Assembly (NCBI GenBank): GCA_032622095.1
Contig: CP136067.1
Span: 75,234,705-75,298,704 of the forward strand
DNA from: Siphonodentalium dalli
Lineage: Eukaryota > Mollusca > Scaphopoda > Gadilida > Siphonodentaliidae
Direction of reading: 5' to 3'
Length of the DNA stretch: 64,000 nt
Program-made: the position numbers and the translations under genes
The notes under the pieces: model-generated
Told to the model about the DNA's origin: nothing
The model's database searches: none
The model's input: only the letters and a program-made list of their open reading frames with translations
Part shown: piece by piece, positions 22,201 to 34,149 of the stretch
Layout: the number at the start of each line of letters is the position of its first letter
How positions within the stretch are numbered: the stretch's first letter is position 1

Positions 22201-23465
22201 AAAACTTATTTTTGTCATATACAATGTTTACATATAAATAGACAAGAAATATGCTCATGGCAACGATTCTGGTTGAGACTGGCATGTGTAGCCTAGAACC
22301 GCGAATGTAAATTCGATAAATTTATTTCATAATCAATAACAAAACATGTATTTATTTATCAACAGGACATGCAGGGTTACAACTGGATCCCACATAAGTG
22401 TAACTCATACACACATGCTTAGGGCCCTCTGCAATCAAATAGATGAATGAAATGTCGGTTGGACCATTTTTATTGTTAGTTGAGTTATATATCATGAATA
22501 TTTCCGTTGACGTTGGCAGTAACTGTTGTGTAACGACGAACCGGACACCACTCTCGAGCACCGCTAAGCAACAGTCAATCCGAAAATCTAACTTCACATC
22601 AATAATAAAGAGCTTCAAAAGAATTGTTATTATTATTTTCAAAACTGGTATTGTTATGACAACGGCGTAAACTATATACAGAGCCTATAATTTGCCATTC
22701 CAATAGCCATTGTTTCGTGATCGGATGACGTCGATCGCAATAAATGTATTTCTATATGTACTCAAAAATAGCCCGCAGTTTCAACGCCGAACATAAAATC
22801 TATCTAGGATATGGCGTCAGTATGCTTTGTTGAGTGTACTGAACGTCCAAATAATTCACAAACAACGCATCCCTTTGAATACCAATTTGGCCTAAAGCAA
22901 TAAAAAATCGTATGAAAATACGACTAGATGGCGCATAGCGTGAGTACCCTGAAGATATCAATTCACTTTAATCTAAATTAGATGCAGCTGGTTCATGGAC
23001 ATTAACGGGACTATTTGAAATAACAGGATTTTAATAAGCGTGGAAATCGTTGAATCCTGCATGATCCCTCTCGTATATGCGGACGCATTATGCATGAAAT
23101 TGTCCATAACTGTGAATGGGTTAAAAAATACAGAATTTCATCGAAAATAACTGCATGGAAAAATAACATTCTGTTAAAACAGGGGGAGGCGGAAAAAAGT
23201 CAGTTTTTTCCGCAAGCTGAAATATATTTTCCTCATGCCCTTTTTTCAAAAATATATCGTCAATTTTGGCACAGAAATGGCAAAAAAACATTTATACTGA
23301 AGAATGAACTACATAAGTGCAGTAAATGGTGTTATTTAGGAGTGTGTTATCACGTCAGGACTCGGATCCACACTGAACCACTCTGCTGGATGCATATAAT
23401 TCATTATTTAAACCGCAAGGATGTGCACTTCATTTTCAACATTACATTCAATAATACACATAAAG
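22201..23465. other. Intergenic; second half of the 86-bp duplication
   Basis: 23279-23368 repeats 21297-21382 in the same orientation. A 127-codon plus frame (23090-23473) runs through this repeat and has no recognisable domain. Confidence 0.5.
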
Positions 23466-23860
23466 TCAAATGAAACTACCACGCACTGTGCGGCGAAACA
23501 TTACTTCATGTGTTGCATGCCCGCAATTTTTTTGTTTTTTTGCCCGAATGTTGGGCGCATTCTGTGGTGAAAACCCAAAATTTAAAGACGTAAATCATTT
23601 GGTTTAACTGCATTGCAGTGACCGATAAATCCGTCATATGGGAATGTGTTATTGATGTGTGTTCCTTTAAAGATAATTAACAGCATACTTGTAAATTACC
23701 AATACGTATTTTCACTTTTAGATGGCTATCCAATATTTTGCTTTCGTCGTAGCATGGCTTTGAGTTGCAGCCATTTTGACAGCCATTTCATGACCGTGAT
23801 CGTATTATTTTCTGTCCGTGGTACTCTATTCGCTTCCATACTATAATTTCATACAAACGG
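23466..23860. mobile_element. Internal fragment of element family G
   Basis: Matches 36646-37035 in the same orientation (TGAAACTACCACGCACTGTG, AAAGACGTAAATCATT, GCCATTTTGACAGCCATTTC) and 38300-38670 in the opposite orientation. No terminal repeats here. Confidence 0.75.
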
Positions 23861-24239
23861 GTATATATCGGATGGAAGAGTAAGGCGTTCTGGTGTCGCC
23901 GATGAAGGATATTGTAGAAAACCCTACTTCCTTAGGTCGGAAAAAAAATGACATTTCTTTAAATCGCTGTAAACAAATGATCACAGCGAATTTAGTATAT
24001 GTTATGGAGGATATATTCCTCTACAAAATGTAATAAAAAACAACTTAGTACAAGTTTATCCTAGGTCAAACCTTTTATATATTTTATAAATTCTATTCGT
24101 CAAAAATAAGAATGAAAGTGTCAATGACACTGTAGCTCAACTTGGAAAGGGAATAATTTAATGTATTGCAGTCAATGGAGCGATTAGGAATGTGGAAAGT
24201 TGAATGTCTAATACTAGTTTATAGACATGAAGAGAAAAG

Positions 24240-26150
24240 TAAAATCCAAGATGGCTGCTGGTGGCCATGTTTTCAGCCGAATGACCCCAACATGAGTCGT
24301 TCCCATCTACATGTCATCGTTAACATCCATGACAAATTTTATGACGATCAGACTAAAGGTATTACCTGTAGCCCATGCTAAAGAATTTAGTCATACAAAG
24401 AGTAAAATCCAAGATGGCTGCTGACGACCATGTTTTTTGGCCGAATGACCCCAAAATTACTCGTTCCCATCTACATGTCAATATTATCATCCATGACAAA
24501 TTTCATGATGATCAGACGAACAGTATGACCTGTGGCCCGTGTCAATGGATTAAATTTTGAAATCCAAGATGGCCGCTGGCGGCCATGTTTTTTGTCCGAA
24601 TGATCCCAAAATGACTCGTTCCCATCTACATTCCAATTTCAACAGCCATGACAAATTTTATGATGATCAGACTTAAGGTACAACCTGTAGCCCGTGATAA
24701 AGGATTTAGTCATACAAAGAGTAAAATCCAAGATGGCTGCTGGTGGCCATGATTTTTGGCCGAATGACCCCAAAATGATTCGTTCCCATCTACATGTCAT
24801 TATTAACATTCTTGACAAATTTTATGATGATCAGACTAAAAGCAGGACCTGTAGCCCGTGCTAAAGGATTTAGTCATACAAAGAGTAAAATCCAAGATGG
24901 CTGCTGGCGACCATGATTTTTGGCCGAATGACCCCAAAATGACTCGTTCCGATCTACATGTCATTGTTAACATCCATGATAAATTTTATGATGATCAGAC
25001 TAAAGGTACGACCTGCAGCCCATGCTAGAGAATTTATTCATACAAAGAGTAAATTCCAAGATGGCTGCTGGCGGCTATGTTTTTTGGTCGAATGACCCCA
25101 AAATTACTCGTTCCCATCTACATGTCAATATTATCATCCATGACAAATTTCATGATGATCAGACGACCTGTGGCCCGTGCCAATGGATTAAATTTTGAAA
25201 TCCAAGATGGCCGCTGGCGGCCATGTTTTTTGTCCGAATGACCCCAAAATGACTCGTTCCCATCTACATTCCAATTTCAACAGCCATGACAAATTTTATG
25301 ATGATCAGACTAAAGGTACGACCTGTAGCCCGTGATAAAGGATTTAGTCATACAAAGAGTAAAATCCAAGATGGCTGCTGGTGGCCATGTTTTTTGGCCG
25401 AATGACCCCAAAATGATTCGTTCCCATCTACATGTCATTATTAACATTCTTGACAAATTTTATGATGATCAGACTAAAAGCAGGACCTGTAGCCCGTGCT
25501 AAAGGATTTAGTCATACAAAGAGTAAAATCCAAGATGGCTGCTGGCGACCATGATTTTTGGCCGAATGACCCCAAAATGACTCGTTCCCATCTACATGTC
25601 ATTGTTAACATCCATGATAAATTTTATGATGATTAGACTAAAGGTACGACCTGCAGCCCGTGCTAAAGAATTTAGTCATACAAAGAGTAAAATCCAAGAT
25701 GGCTGCTGGCGGCCATGTTTTTTGGCCGAATGACCCCAAAATTACTCGTTCCCATCTACATTCCAATTTCAACAGCCATGACAATTTTTATGATGATCAG
25801 ACTAAAGGTACGACATGTAGCCCGTGCTAAAGGATTTAGTCATACAAAGAGTAAAATCCAAGATGGCTGCTGGCGGCCATGTTTTTTGGCCGAATGACCC
25901 CAAAATGACTCGTTCCCATCTACATGTCATTATTAACATCCATGACCAATTTCATGACAATAAGACAAACAGTACGGCCTGTAGCCCGTGCTAATGGATT
26001 GAATTTTGAAATCCAAAATGGCCGCTGGCGGCCATGTTTTTCGGCCGAAATGACTCGTTCCTATCTACATGTCAATGTCAACATCCATGACAAATTTCAT
26101 AATAATCGGACCAAAGGTACGAACTGTAGCCCATGCTAAAGGAAATTGTT
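24240..26150 (+). repeat. Satellite array: 12 monomers of ~164 bp, 638-bp higher-order period
   Basis: Unit contains CAAGATGGCTGCTGGCGGCC, GAATGACCCCAAAATGACTC, GTTCCCATCTACATGTCA and GACAAATTTTATGATGATCA. CAAGATGG starts at 24247, 24410, 24565, 24729, 24893, 25057, 25203, 25367, 25531, 25695, 25859 and, as CAAAATGG, 26014. Spacing is mostly 163-164 bp with shorter 146- and 155-bp variants. Monomers 3-6 match monomers 7-10 at exactly 638 bp, so a four-monomer block has been duplicated as a whole. Not coding: frames of 60-71 codons are read-through. Confidence 0.95.
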
Positions 26151-26160
26151 GACGAATCAC

Positions 26161-26193
26161 GCACACACACACACACACACACGCACACACGCA
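26161..26193. repeat. (CA)n microsatellite
   Basis: CA/CG-CA dinucleotide run that terminates the satellite array. Confidence 0.9.
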
Positions 26194-26318
26194 CGACGGA
26201 TACCAAGCCATGGCAATAGCTCAAACTTTACAAAGTAAAATTGAGCTAAAAAGTATCGAATATATAAACAGAAAACAGTTCATAAAAATACAGTGCAAAT
26301 ACAATACATTTATTATAT

Positions 26319-26562
26319 ACTAGCTGATGTGCCCGACTTCGTCCGCGCGGGCTATTTATTGAGTCGTCGGTCCAGAAACATTCCTATATGAGCGAGGACA
26401 AGGTCAAGTCCAAGGTCAAGGACACGGTCGCACGTGGAATTGGACCCGCCCATATTGTTCCCGGGATAAAATAGGCCTACATACCAAATTTGAGTCGGAT
26501 CAGTCGTGCCTTTTTCGAGTCTAAAACACACACACACACAAGTTACACAATATATAATAGAT
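26319..26562 (+). mobile_element. Retroposon-like repeat, related to the ACTAGC family
   Basis: Head ACTAGCTGATGTGCCCGACT, TCAAGGTCAAGG-type block, ACATACCAAATTTGAGTCGG (compare ACATACCAAATTTCAAGTCG in the 122-bp monomers at 6490-7884), (AC)n, and tail CACAATATATAATAGAT. Confidence 0.7.
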
Positions 26563-26968
26563 GTTACTATCTGATTATTATATATTATTTTATGTATATA
26601 ACATATATATCACATGAAACCTATTATATCATTAAAAAACTCATTACATAGTTCCTTCTATCACATAGTGTATATCATATTTGCTTCGTGGGACACCTGG
26701 CATCGCGCCAAAACAATTACCGCGCGGATTAATAGTATTTCGAAAATCCGCGCATGAGATCAAAACCAAACATTGCAAAAAATGATTGCTTTCTTCATTA
26801 AAGTTAAATTCTTGTCTAACAGCGCTGCACTAACGAAATTAGGCACAAAACAAATAGGCAAATTGGGGGACTATATATTTCGTCACCAGTCAGAGTGCGT
26901 ATTTACAATTTCCTAAAATAACTCACATCTTGTGAAACCCTAAATGTGATTTTCTGCGAGATATTTAA
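26563..26968. other. Intergenic, unassigned
   Basis: Nothing recognised. Confidence 0.5.
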
Positions 26969-27112
26969 GAAATAAATACACGGTGTAGAGGTGTGTATGG
27001 TCAAGTTGTACCACAAAAAAACTGATTGTAGGACGACGCGTAGCGGAGTCCTACAATCAGTTTTTGGTGGTACAACTTGACCATACACACCTCTACACCG
27101 TGTATTTATTTC
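26969..27112. repeat. Long near-perfect hairpin, ~65-bp arms
   Basis: Arms 26969-27034 and 27048-27112 (GAAATAAATACACGGTGTAG ... GTCAAGTTGTACCAC) are reverse complements with about two differences; 13-base loop GACGCGTAGCGGA. Confidence 0.93.
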
Positions 27113-27485
27113 TTTGTAATACGACTGAAAGTTTATGGTCATAATTCGACTGAATAGTCAACGAAATACTGCGCTTTTTCGGTCTCAGGTGAGAAAACAT
27201 TTCGTGATGTAATTCGTATTGGGCGTACTCGATTTATTTGCATGGAGTACTCTGGTAAATTGTTTGCGTAAATAGTCGTTGTGATTGGCTAAAAAACGAT
27301 GTGTTTTCAGCGGCGCCCGTGCCTTTCATTTAAATTGTACAGGAAATACGATTGCGGTCATTTCTGTGTTGAACGTTGTTGGGACAATATTTATATGATC
27401 ATCGACTATGGACCATTTTCCTTACACAAAGCGATCTAAAGGATCTAGCTTACTAAACTAATCTTATTCCCCTTCTGTACTGGTG

Positions 27486-28099
27486 AGGTGACACTCCACA
27501 GTTTCTGCAGGGATTGTTGCAAAAATAAGGGGGCACCAATTCAATGAAAAATAACTGAAATGTGATCCCACAACACATATACAATGTATACATACCTGGG
27601 TTGAGCACATACTAGGCTTAAAGATTTTGGTACAGAATTGTCATTTTAATGGGGGTAGCAAGAGTTATGCCCCTTGATTGTGTGCCTGAAAAATGAAATT
27701 TTGATGCAAAAATGGCCAAAATAAGCGATTTTCAGGCCCATGGGACACAAAAATCAGACAATCTATGGTATAGCCGCCTATGTTGTCTGGAAGAACACTG
27801 TTTCCTCACAAAAATATCAAAAAAGTTCAAACTTCTCACCACTGTAATTTAAAAAAATATATTTTTCATGCAGATGACAAATTTTAGGTGCTAAAAAGTC
27901 ACGCTGGTGTCTGGAGCCACTGTTTCGCAGAAATCGCTAACAATATTTTTCAAAACTCAAAGACATCCTCTAAAAATCCACAAATTCATAACTAACCTTC
28001 TCTCAATAAACATACCACACCCATGGTGACAGAAAACACTGGTACTCTATTCTAAGAAATTTACCCCTACTGATCATTCGAAACTGTGGAGTGTCACCT
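27486..28099. mobile_element. MITE-like element with 20-bp TIRs, family H
   Basis: Perfect terminal inverted repeats AGGTGACACTCCACAGTTTC and GAAACTGTGGAGTGTCACCT enclose ~570 bp of AT-rich, non-coding sequence. Target duplication not evident. A single copy in this window. Confidence 0.75.
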
Positions 28100-29149
28100 G
28101 AACAAACGCTTTCATTTTCAACTTGATTCCGAAATATCGAATATGATCGAGATTCGAATCGACGAATGCACAGCCCGGCCCCATGGATTTATTTTGTCAT
28201 TTAATATACTTATTAAGTAACTTTCTTTGGTCCTAACATATATCAATATACCATAACATCATTTGGACCATATTCATTGGCAACCAAACTGGTTTCAAGC
28301 GACAAATCGCTAGAAATTCGCAAGATTGTCAAGATGCAAAATCCAAAGGGTTGCGGGTGTACTCCGTTGATGCCCCGTTTGCGCGGAGTTAGAAAAGACG
28401 GGAAAAGTCGCGTGCGGCGATCTGAATAAACCGATTTTTTTCGTGGTACAATTGGAAAAAGTAGAATTGTACCACAAAACTGGAACGAGATAGCCATGGT
28501 AACTCGGGCCACTGGCCAATCAGGACATGGCTTTTAAGTATAGTTAGGCAGGGTCGTACATGTGTATTACAATCCCATATATAGCTCCTATCACAGGCCA
28601 AAAATACCTTCACGGAATACACCCTAAGATGGCGTAATGATACTCAACCATTCATGAGTTAACTCAGTCATCAAGAAATAGTCCTTGATTCTCATGTTTT
28701 GAAATTGTTTTAACTTTGTATCATAGTGGGGATTTATGAGATGGGGATATCAGTTCGTTCGATTTGTGTTGTGTAAAGTAATTAGAATCGGTGTGCACGG
28801 AAGGTACATAGCTCAACGCGTGTATAATTGCGCGACGAAACGAATTCTCGAACGTAATCAAGCATCGCGAATGCTGCTACACCTACCCTGAGGCCAATCT
28901 AAACTATTCGCTGACATACTATATATGCCGGTATGCATAATGTAGAAACTTGTTTTGTCCTCTTATTTCATAACACGGATATTCCGTGTATATTGAATTT
29001 GTTGATAAGGCGACTGATTCAACAAGTATTTATCTAGATCTTGAAAATAACATAACTGACACAATAGTCAGATTTCGGCGTTATATGAACCGCGGAATAC
29101 AGTTGCACGTTTATTTTCCTTGTTTATCACCATTTACAACAATGTTATT
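28100..29149. other. Intergenic; one small hairpin
   Basis: A short hairpin GTGGTACAATT / AATTGTACCAC lies at 28443-28476 and shares its GTACCACAA border with the hairpin at 26969-27112. No gene recognised. Confidence 0.5.
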
Positions 29150-29395
29150 TTACATTAGCGGTGACTTTCTATATTAAAAAGTTTTATTTTACATATTACC
29201 GGTGACTTTCTATCTATTAAGAAAGTATTATTTTACATATTACCGGTGACTTTCTATATTAAGAAAGTATATATTTTACATTACCGGTGACTTTCTATAT
29301 TAAGAAAGTCTTATTTTACATTACCGGTGACTTTCTATATTAAGAAAGTATATATTTTACATTACCGGTGACTTTCTATATTAAGAAATTATTAT
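29150..29395. repeat. Minisatellite, ~40-46-bp unit, six copies
   Basis: Unit ACCGGTGACTTTCTATATTA followed by AGAAAGT and an ATTTTACATT spacer; ACTTTCTatattaAGAAAGT is itself an imperfect hairpin. GGTGACTTTCTAT occurs at about 29160, 29202, 29245, 29285, 29325 and 29365. Confidence 0.9.
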
Positions 29396-29455
29396 AGGAT
29401 ATCCATAGGATAATTTTATTTACAATATACACACAATACAATACATTTGTGCAGA

Positions 29456-29879
29456 CCCCCCCCCCCCCCCCTCCACTGTAGTCACATGCAAGTTTAACTT
29501 GGTAGGTTAGCGCGTTTTGTTTTAGCAATTCTCCAAATCAATTGGTAACTGAGATAAAGATGCATTGAATTTATATCAATCAACACACAGTGTGAGTATC
29601 AGCTTATATTTCTGATACTGGAAATGGCCAGGATCGACTAAAATTCAGAGAGACCATGCATGCAACTAGTTAATTCATTCGGCAAACGAGTGAACTGTCT
29701 CATAATAGAAAATGTTAAATCACTGCGTGATGCACTGATAGTAGATAACAATGCACGTGCCATGACATGTGAGGCATGGCCAATGCATCCAGGCCGACTC
29801 GTTGGGCGACAAAAGCGGCGAGCGACAATCCTAACTGAACCAAAGTAATTATGATAGCCAATGGCATTGTAAGCTATTA
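29456..29879. other. Intergenic with C16 tract
   Basis: C16 at 29456-29471; a 62-codon plus frame (29660-29848) is not recognised. Confidence 0.5.
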
Positions 29880-30170
29880 AAGATTGACAACGGTATCAAG
29901 GAATTCAGACAAAAGCAGAACAAGGAATAGACTAGTCAGAAACGAAACTCGAGAAGTACAGCAAAATCTGGAGAACACCCTGAACGATCTAATTAAACCA
30001 CCAACGTAAAAGAATCATAGTATACCATGTATCGAAGCGTGAGATCACAATATAGTAATACGCAACATTCCCGAAATGTCTTAACATGCTGATGTATCAA
30101 ACGAAATCGATTGGAAGGAAATATCATGCACAATCACGAAAATGACAGCATGCAATCCAGATCGTCATTC
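29880..30170 (+). pseudogene. Decayed LINE ORF1 fragment
   Basis: In one plus-strand frame (29884 onward) the sequence reads a charged, coiled-coil-like stretch (VRNETREVQQNLENTLNDLI), two stops, then NIVIRNIPE (30049-30075), a stop, and NEIDWKEISCTITKM. NI(V/I)I-x-NIPE is the first strand of the RRM-like domain of LINE ORF1 proteins, normally just after the coiled coil, as also seen at 50461-50495 (NNIIVANIPEG). At least three in-frame stops show it is dead. It ends where the TIR element at 30189 begins. Confidence 0.55.
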
Positions 30171-30188
30171 CGTATAGGTTAGGTACAC

Positions 30189-30898
30189 AATGGCTGCGGA
30201 CACACGTACCACAGTAGCGATGGCATTGTAGGTGTGACAATTTATTATGGTGCAGTTTGGTGACAATTGGTCGTCATATTTCTGTGCCATAGCTTGCCAT
30301 GTTGCGCGCTGAGTTTCCGCACAATGAGTCGACTCGACCATTAACCCATTGCGTTTCACCATGCAAGGTTGATCTCTACTCATTACGTTTTGCTACATTG
30401 TATTCTCTACGATATATATAATTGCACGATCGATCGTCCAGAATTGTGTTTGACCGTGGCAATCCCTCATTCGCTCACATATCATGCATGCAGTATGTTT
30501 TGTTGATATGATCTCAATCCATGTTTATCCACTTATATTAATTTCATGCGTATCAAGACAGTTCCCCAATTGCGGTTTTTATTTTGCGACGTTTAGTTCT
30601 CCGCATAATTCTGCTAATATTATCATGCGGGCCAATGAAGCTATGTCGGAACTGTTGGAGGAAATGCAGCTGCGAGAAAGTATCTGGAATAAACAAAGCG
30701 AACTATACAAGGACCAAAAACAAGAAAAATGCTGATTATAACGAACTTTGGAGGACTCATTGTGCGAATATGCAGCGGGCGACATGGCTAGCTATGGCAT
30801 ATTAATTATAACAACTAATTGTCACCAAACTCCACCATATATAAATGTCACACACCTACTATGCCATCGATACTGTGATACGTGTGTCCGCAGCCAAT
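30189..30898. mobile_element. TIR element with ~145-bp inverted arms
   Basis: Arms 30189-30335 and 30750-30898 are reverse complements at roughly 80% by eye (outer ends AATGGCTGCGGACACACGTA and CGTGTGTCCGCAGCCAATAT; inner GCACAATGAGTC / GACTCATTGTGC). The ~415-bp centre has an 83-codon plus frame (30484-30735) ending in a charged helix-like segment (MSELLEEMQLRESIWNKQ), which is not enough for a transposase call. Confidence 0.8.
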
Positions 30899-31159
30899 AT
30901 GAGAATAAAAACCAACCAGTAAAGTTCATATTTAGTAGAAATACACCAGAAACAAAGCGATAAGAGAAGCCAGTTTTTACAACAGGGAGCGCAGTGAAAA
31001 TGTAAATGTAAAAACTATTTAAATATCAGAATGATAAGTTTGAACATTATAAACACACATCACAACTATGTGCACCATCACAACCAATCTGTCAACATGC
31101 AGTTATGTTATGGTATACTTTCGTCGTGATGCCGTTCTTCGATCTACTCTTGTTTATAA

Positions 31160-33050
31160 TTACATTGACCTTTGAATGTGACCTTGACCTTCCAAGCTTT
31201 CCAACAACATATGTGGAAATTTGGACCCCTACTGGTTCTTTCATAAACCATAGCAAACGTTGAGGTAGTTATTCAATTGTACATTATATGAATGATTTAA
31301 TATAAAATCTCCAAATAACCCATGATTAGCCATCGTACATTGGAAACTCAAATTTACCAAATTTGTCTCAATTAGAATTTCCTAAATAAAATATATTCTA
31401 ACACAGTAGACATTCAGCTATCCATTGTAATTCAATTGAGTATTTGTCACTAAAAACAAGCATTCTGATTGGCCGAGAGCGGCTAACTTTCGTTTTTCGA
31501 TTCACCGACATCGGCCGCTTCAGCGTGCATCAAATCTGAATGTAGCACGGTCAAATTTCATCGGCGCAGAACGAGTAGCGAAACGAGCACACCCGCGCGT
31601 TGTTTTCTATAGATACCGTTCATCGGCCGCTTCAGCGTGCATCAAATCTGAATGTGGCACGGTACAATTTCATCGGCGCAGAACGGAGTAGCGAAACGAG
31701 CCAAACCCGCCCCACAGGAAATGGATACGGACCAGTGTTCCGAGTAACGCAATGAACAAACCCAATGATGTGTGCACGGTGACAACGGCGAAATGAAAGT
31801 TTTTTTTGCAAATTCCTTGCTAGATTGAATTACAATGGAGATAAACGTACCCTGTTTCGTTGTACATTATGGGATTCGAGCATGAAAACAAACTGTTTTC
31901 ATGCTCGAATCCCAGGATGTACAACTCAACAGGGTATGTTTATCTCCCAAGTGTACCAAAAGACGTCTGTGTTGCAATCAGTTCATACTAACTGACATGT
32001 TGCATGACAATTTATGTTGAGATTTTTGTCTCAACAATCGACTATATAAATATCACAAATTATGTCTTATTGTACATAAAAATGTTGTTGCCACATATTT
32101 CAAATTGCAAATTTAGATATCGTTATCCATTCAAATGAAACTTCCCATGGAGCCTGAATTCGGGAGTTTACAAAATAGTGTTGGTGATCGCTATTTGTAA
32201 TAAATCATAACCAGGACGGTCGAAAATATGACTGCTAACTGATAAAAATCCTGATTTTTAACAATGACCTTGGCCTTTATGCATGACCTTGAGATTTAAA
32301 GGTCACCACGGGTATGTGGAAATGTCGGCCACTACAAGTTTTTCCATAACCCAAAGTAAACTTTTAGGTAGTTATAAAATTCTCGATACTCACTATTTAC
32401 TGAAAAATTTCCGAATAGCCGATTATTAGCCATCGTTGCCATGGAAACTAAAATTTGCCAAATTTGTCCCAGTTAAATAAAAGATATTCTAACAGAGTAA
32501 ACATTCAACTACCCAGTGTACCACAAGACGTATGTGTTGCAATCAGTTCACAATAACTAACATGTTGCATATGACAAGTTATGTTGTGATGTTTTGTCTC
32601 AACAATCGACTTGTTGTACATAAAAATGTTGTCGCCACATATTTCAAACTTCTATAGTTTCTAAAGCAGATATCAATATCCATTCAATTGAACCTTCCCA
32701 TGGAGCCCGCATTCCGTAGTTTATAAACTAGTGTTGATGATCGCTATTTGTAATAAATCATAACCAGGACGGTCGAAAATATGACTGCTAAATGATAACA
32801 ATCCTGATTGTTAACAATGACCTTGACCTTTATGCATTACCTTGACATTTCAAGGTCACCATGGATATATGGAAATATCGGCCATTAAAAGTGTTTCTAT
32901 AAACCAATGTAAACTTTTAGGTGTTGTTAAATTATTCACGATAGGCACTATTAAATGTCAAATTTCCAAATACCCAATTATTAGCCATCGTTGCCATGGA
33001 AACACAAATTTATCAAAGGCATTTGTGCAATTAATTCCGGGTTGACCCCA
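31160..33050 (+). repeat. Three tandem copies of a ~550-bp repeat
   Basis: Shared blocks TGACCTTGACCTT(T)ATGCAT, AGTAAACTTTTAGGTAGTTA, GCCATCGTTGCCATGGAAAC, GTACCACAAGACGTATGTGT and AAATCATAACCAGGACGGTC recur at about 31160, 32262 and 32812 (last two 550 bp apart). The first copy is interrupted by an insertion at about 31423-31950. Confidence 0.85.
31423..31950. mobile_element. Insertion within the ~550-bp repeat, with terminal hairpin
   Basis: Comparison with the later repeat copies (CTACCC-AGTGTACC) shows the first copy split after CTATCC and resumed at AGTGTACC. The insert carries inverted CCATTGTAATTCAAT / ATTGAATTACAATGG, two tandem 112-bp blocks (ATCGGCCGCTTCAGCGTGCA at 31511 and 31623), and at its right end a hairpin 31837-31946 whose inner arms GATTCGAGCATGAAAACA are perfect. 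Confidence 0.75.
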
Positions 33051-34149
33051 TTTTTCGACTAGATCGCCGGTACTAGTACACACAGGGACGATTGGGAACT
33101 GAAATTGTCATCATACAAGCATTTTAAAGGGGGACTTTACACAATAATTACCATGTTGTTTACATCGTTCATATAGAGCACATGAGTGTATTTTGCACTA
33201 ATCCATGGCTCAAATTCATTCATTTGTTGCGGCATATATTTTGTTTAGCATAATAGGAGATGGTCCCATAAATGGCCAGGTTTTGTGTACCGTCCCCCTA
33301 GTTTTGTCGGTTTGTATTTTGCGCGAATTCAAAACTGAGATAAAAGTAATACTGCGAGGTTTTAAATACGAGTAAGGTATAGCGTACATGTATATGTATA
33401 TGTCATATCACGGTCTAATACAACGATAGTAATCGCCGACAGATTATCATCGAAAAGTTAAAATCAGAACATGTGAATAATTAAAAAGAAGATACCGGCG
33501 ATGACAAACCAGATGGTGCTAATAAAAGACCCACAGATATAGAACATTCAAAGACAAACGTGAAATACAACCATACTTCAAACACGTTCGATCCTCAGCA
33601 GCAAGAGAAAAGTTCACCCGACTGCGTGTTAGTAATCACATAGCTTTATAGTTAAAGGCCGACATACGCAGCCAAATATTCTATTAAAAGACATAATTAT
33701 AGTCTCATGTGTTATGAGACTGAAAAACATTTAGAATGAAATGCAGTGCACACCATGACATCAGGAAATAATTATTTAAACTTGCTCTAAATTATAAAAT
33801 AGACATTACAATCATGAACCATAATGATATATTCATTTCATAATGAAGAAGGAAGATCATATAATGATCAATTCCGTGTGCAACATGCCCGGTTATACTT
33901 CGAAACGAGAAAACATGGAAATGTTGGGAAATGAAATTGTTCGTTATATGTTTAATCAAGAAGAATAGTTATGTAGGTTATATTATACGCTTGTTGTATA
34001 TATACGTCATAGCTGTATGTTTAATTTACATTTTAACTTGTCTTGTACTTTCTGTCAGATACAACTGCCTGTAATTATAAATTTTTCTTATCTTAGGAAT
34101 AATTGTACACACTCCAATGTTGTTTCGAAATAACGGCGCGTGAAATCAT
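33051..34149. other. Intergenic, unassigned
   Basis: No gene or clear repeat; TTTAAAGGGGGACTTTACAC near 33124 resembles the end of a small DNA element but no partner end was found. Confidence 0.45.

Noticed and set aside
24166-26139. Repeated peptide frames containing SKIQDGCW and PMTPKL-like motifs
   Set aside because: Satellite monomers of ~164 bp, with stops and frame changes between units.
24240-26150. CRISPR-like array
   Set aside because: Repeat unit is ~164 bp with no unique spacers, and the sequence is eukaryotic; same reasoning excludes 29150-29395 and 56602-57262.
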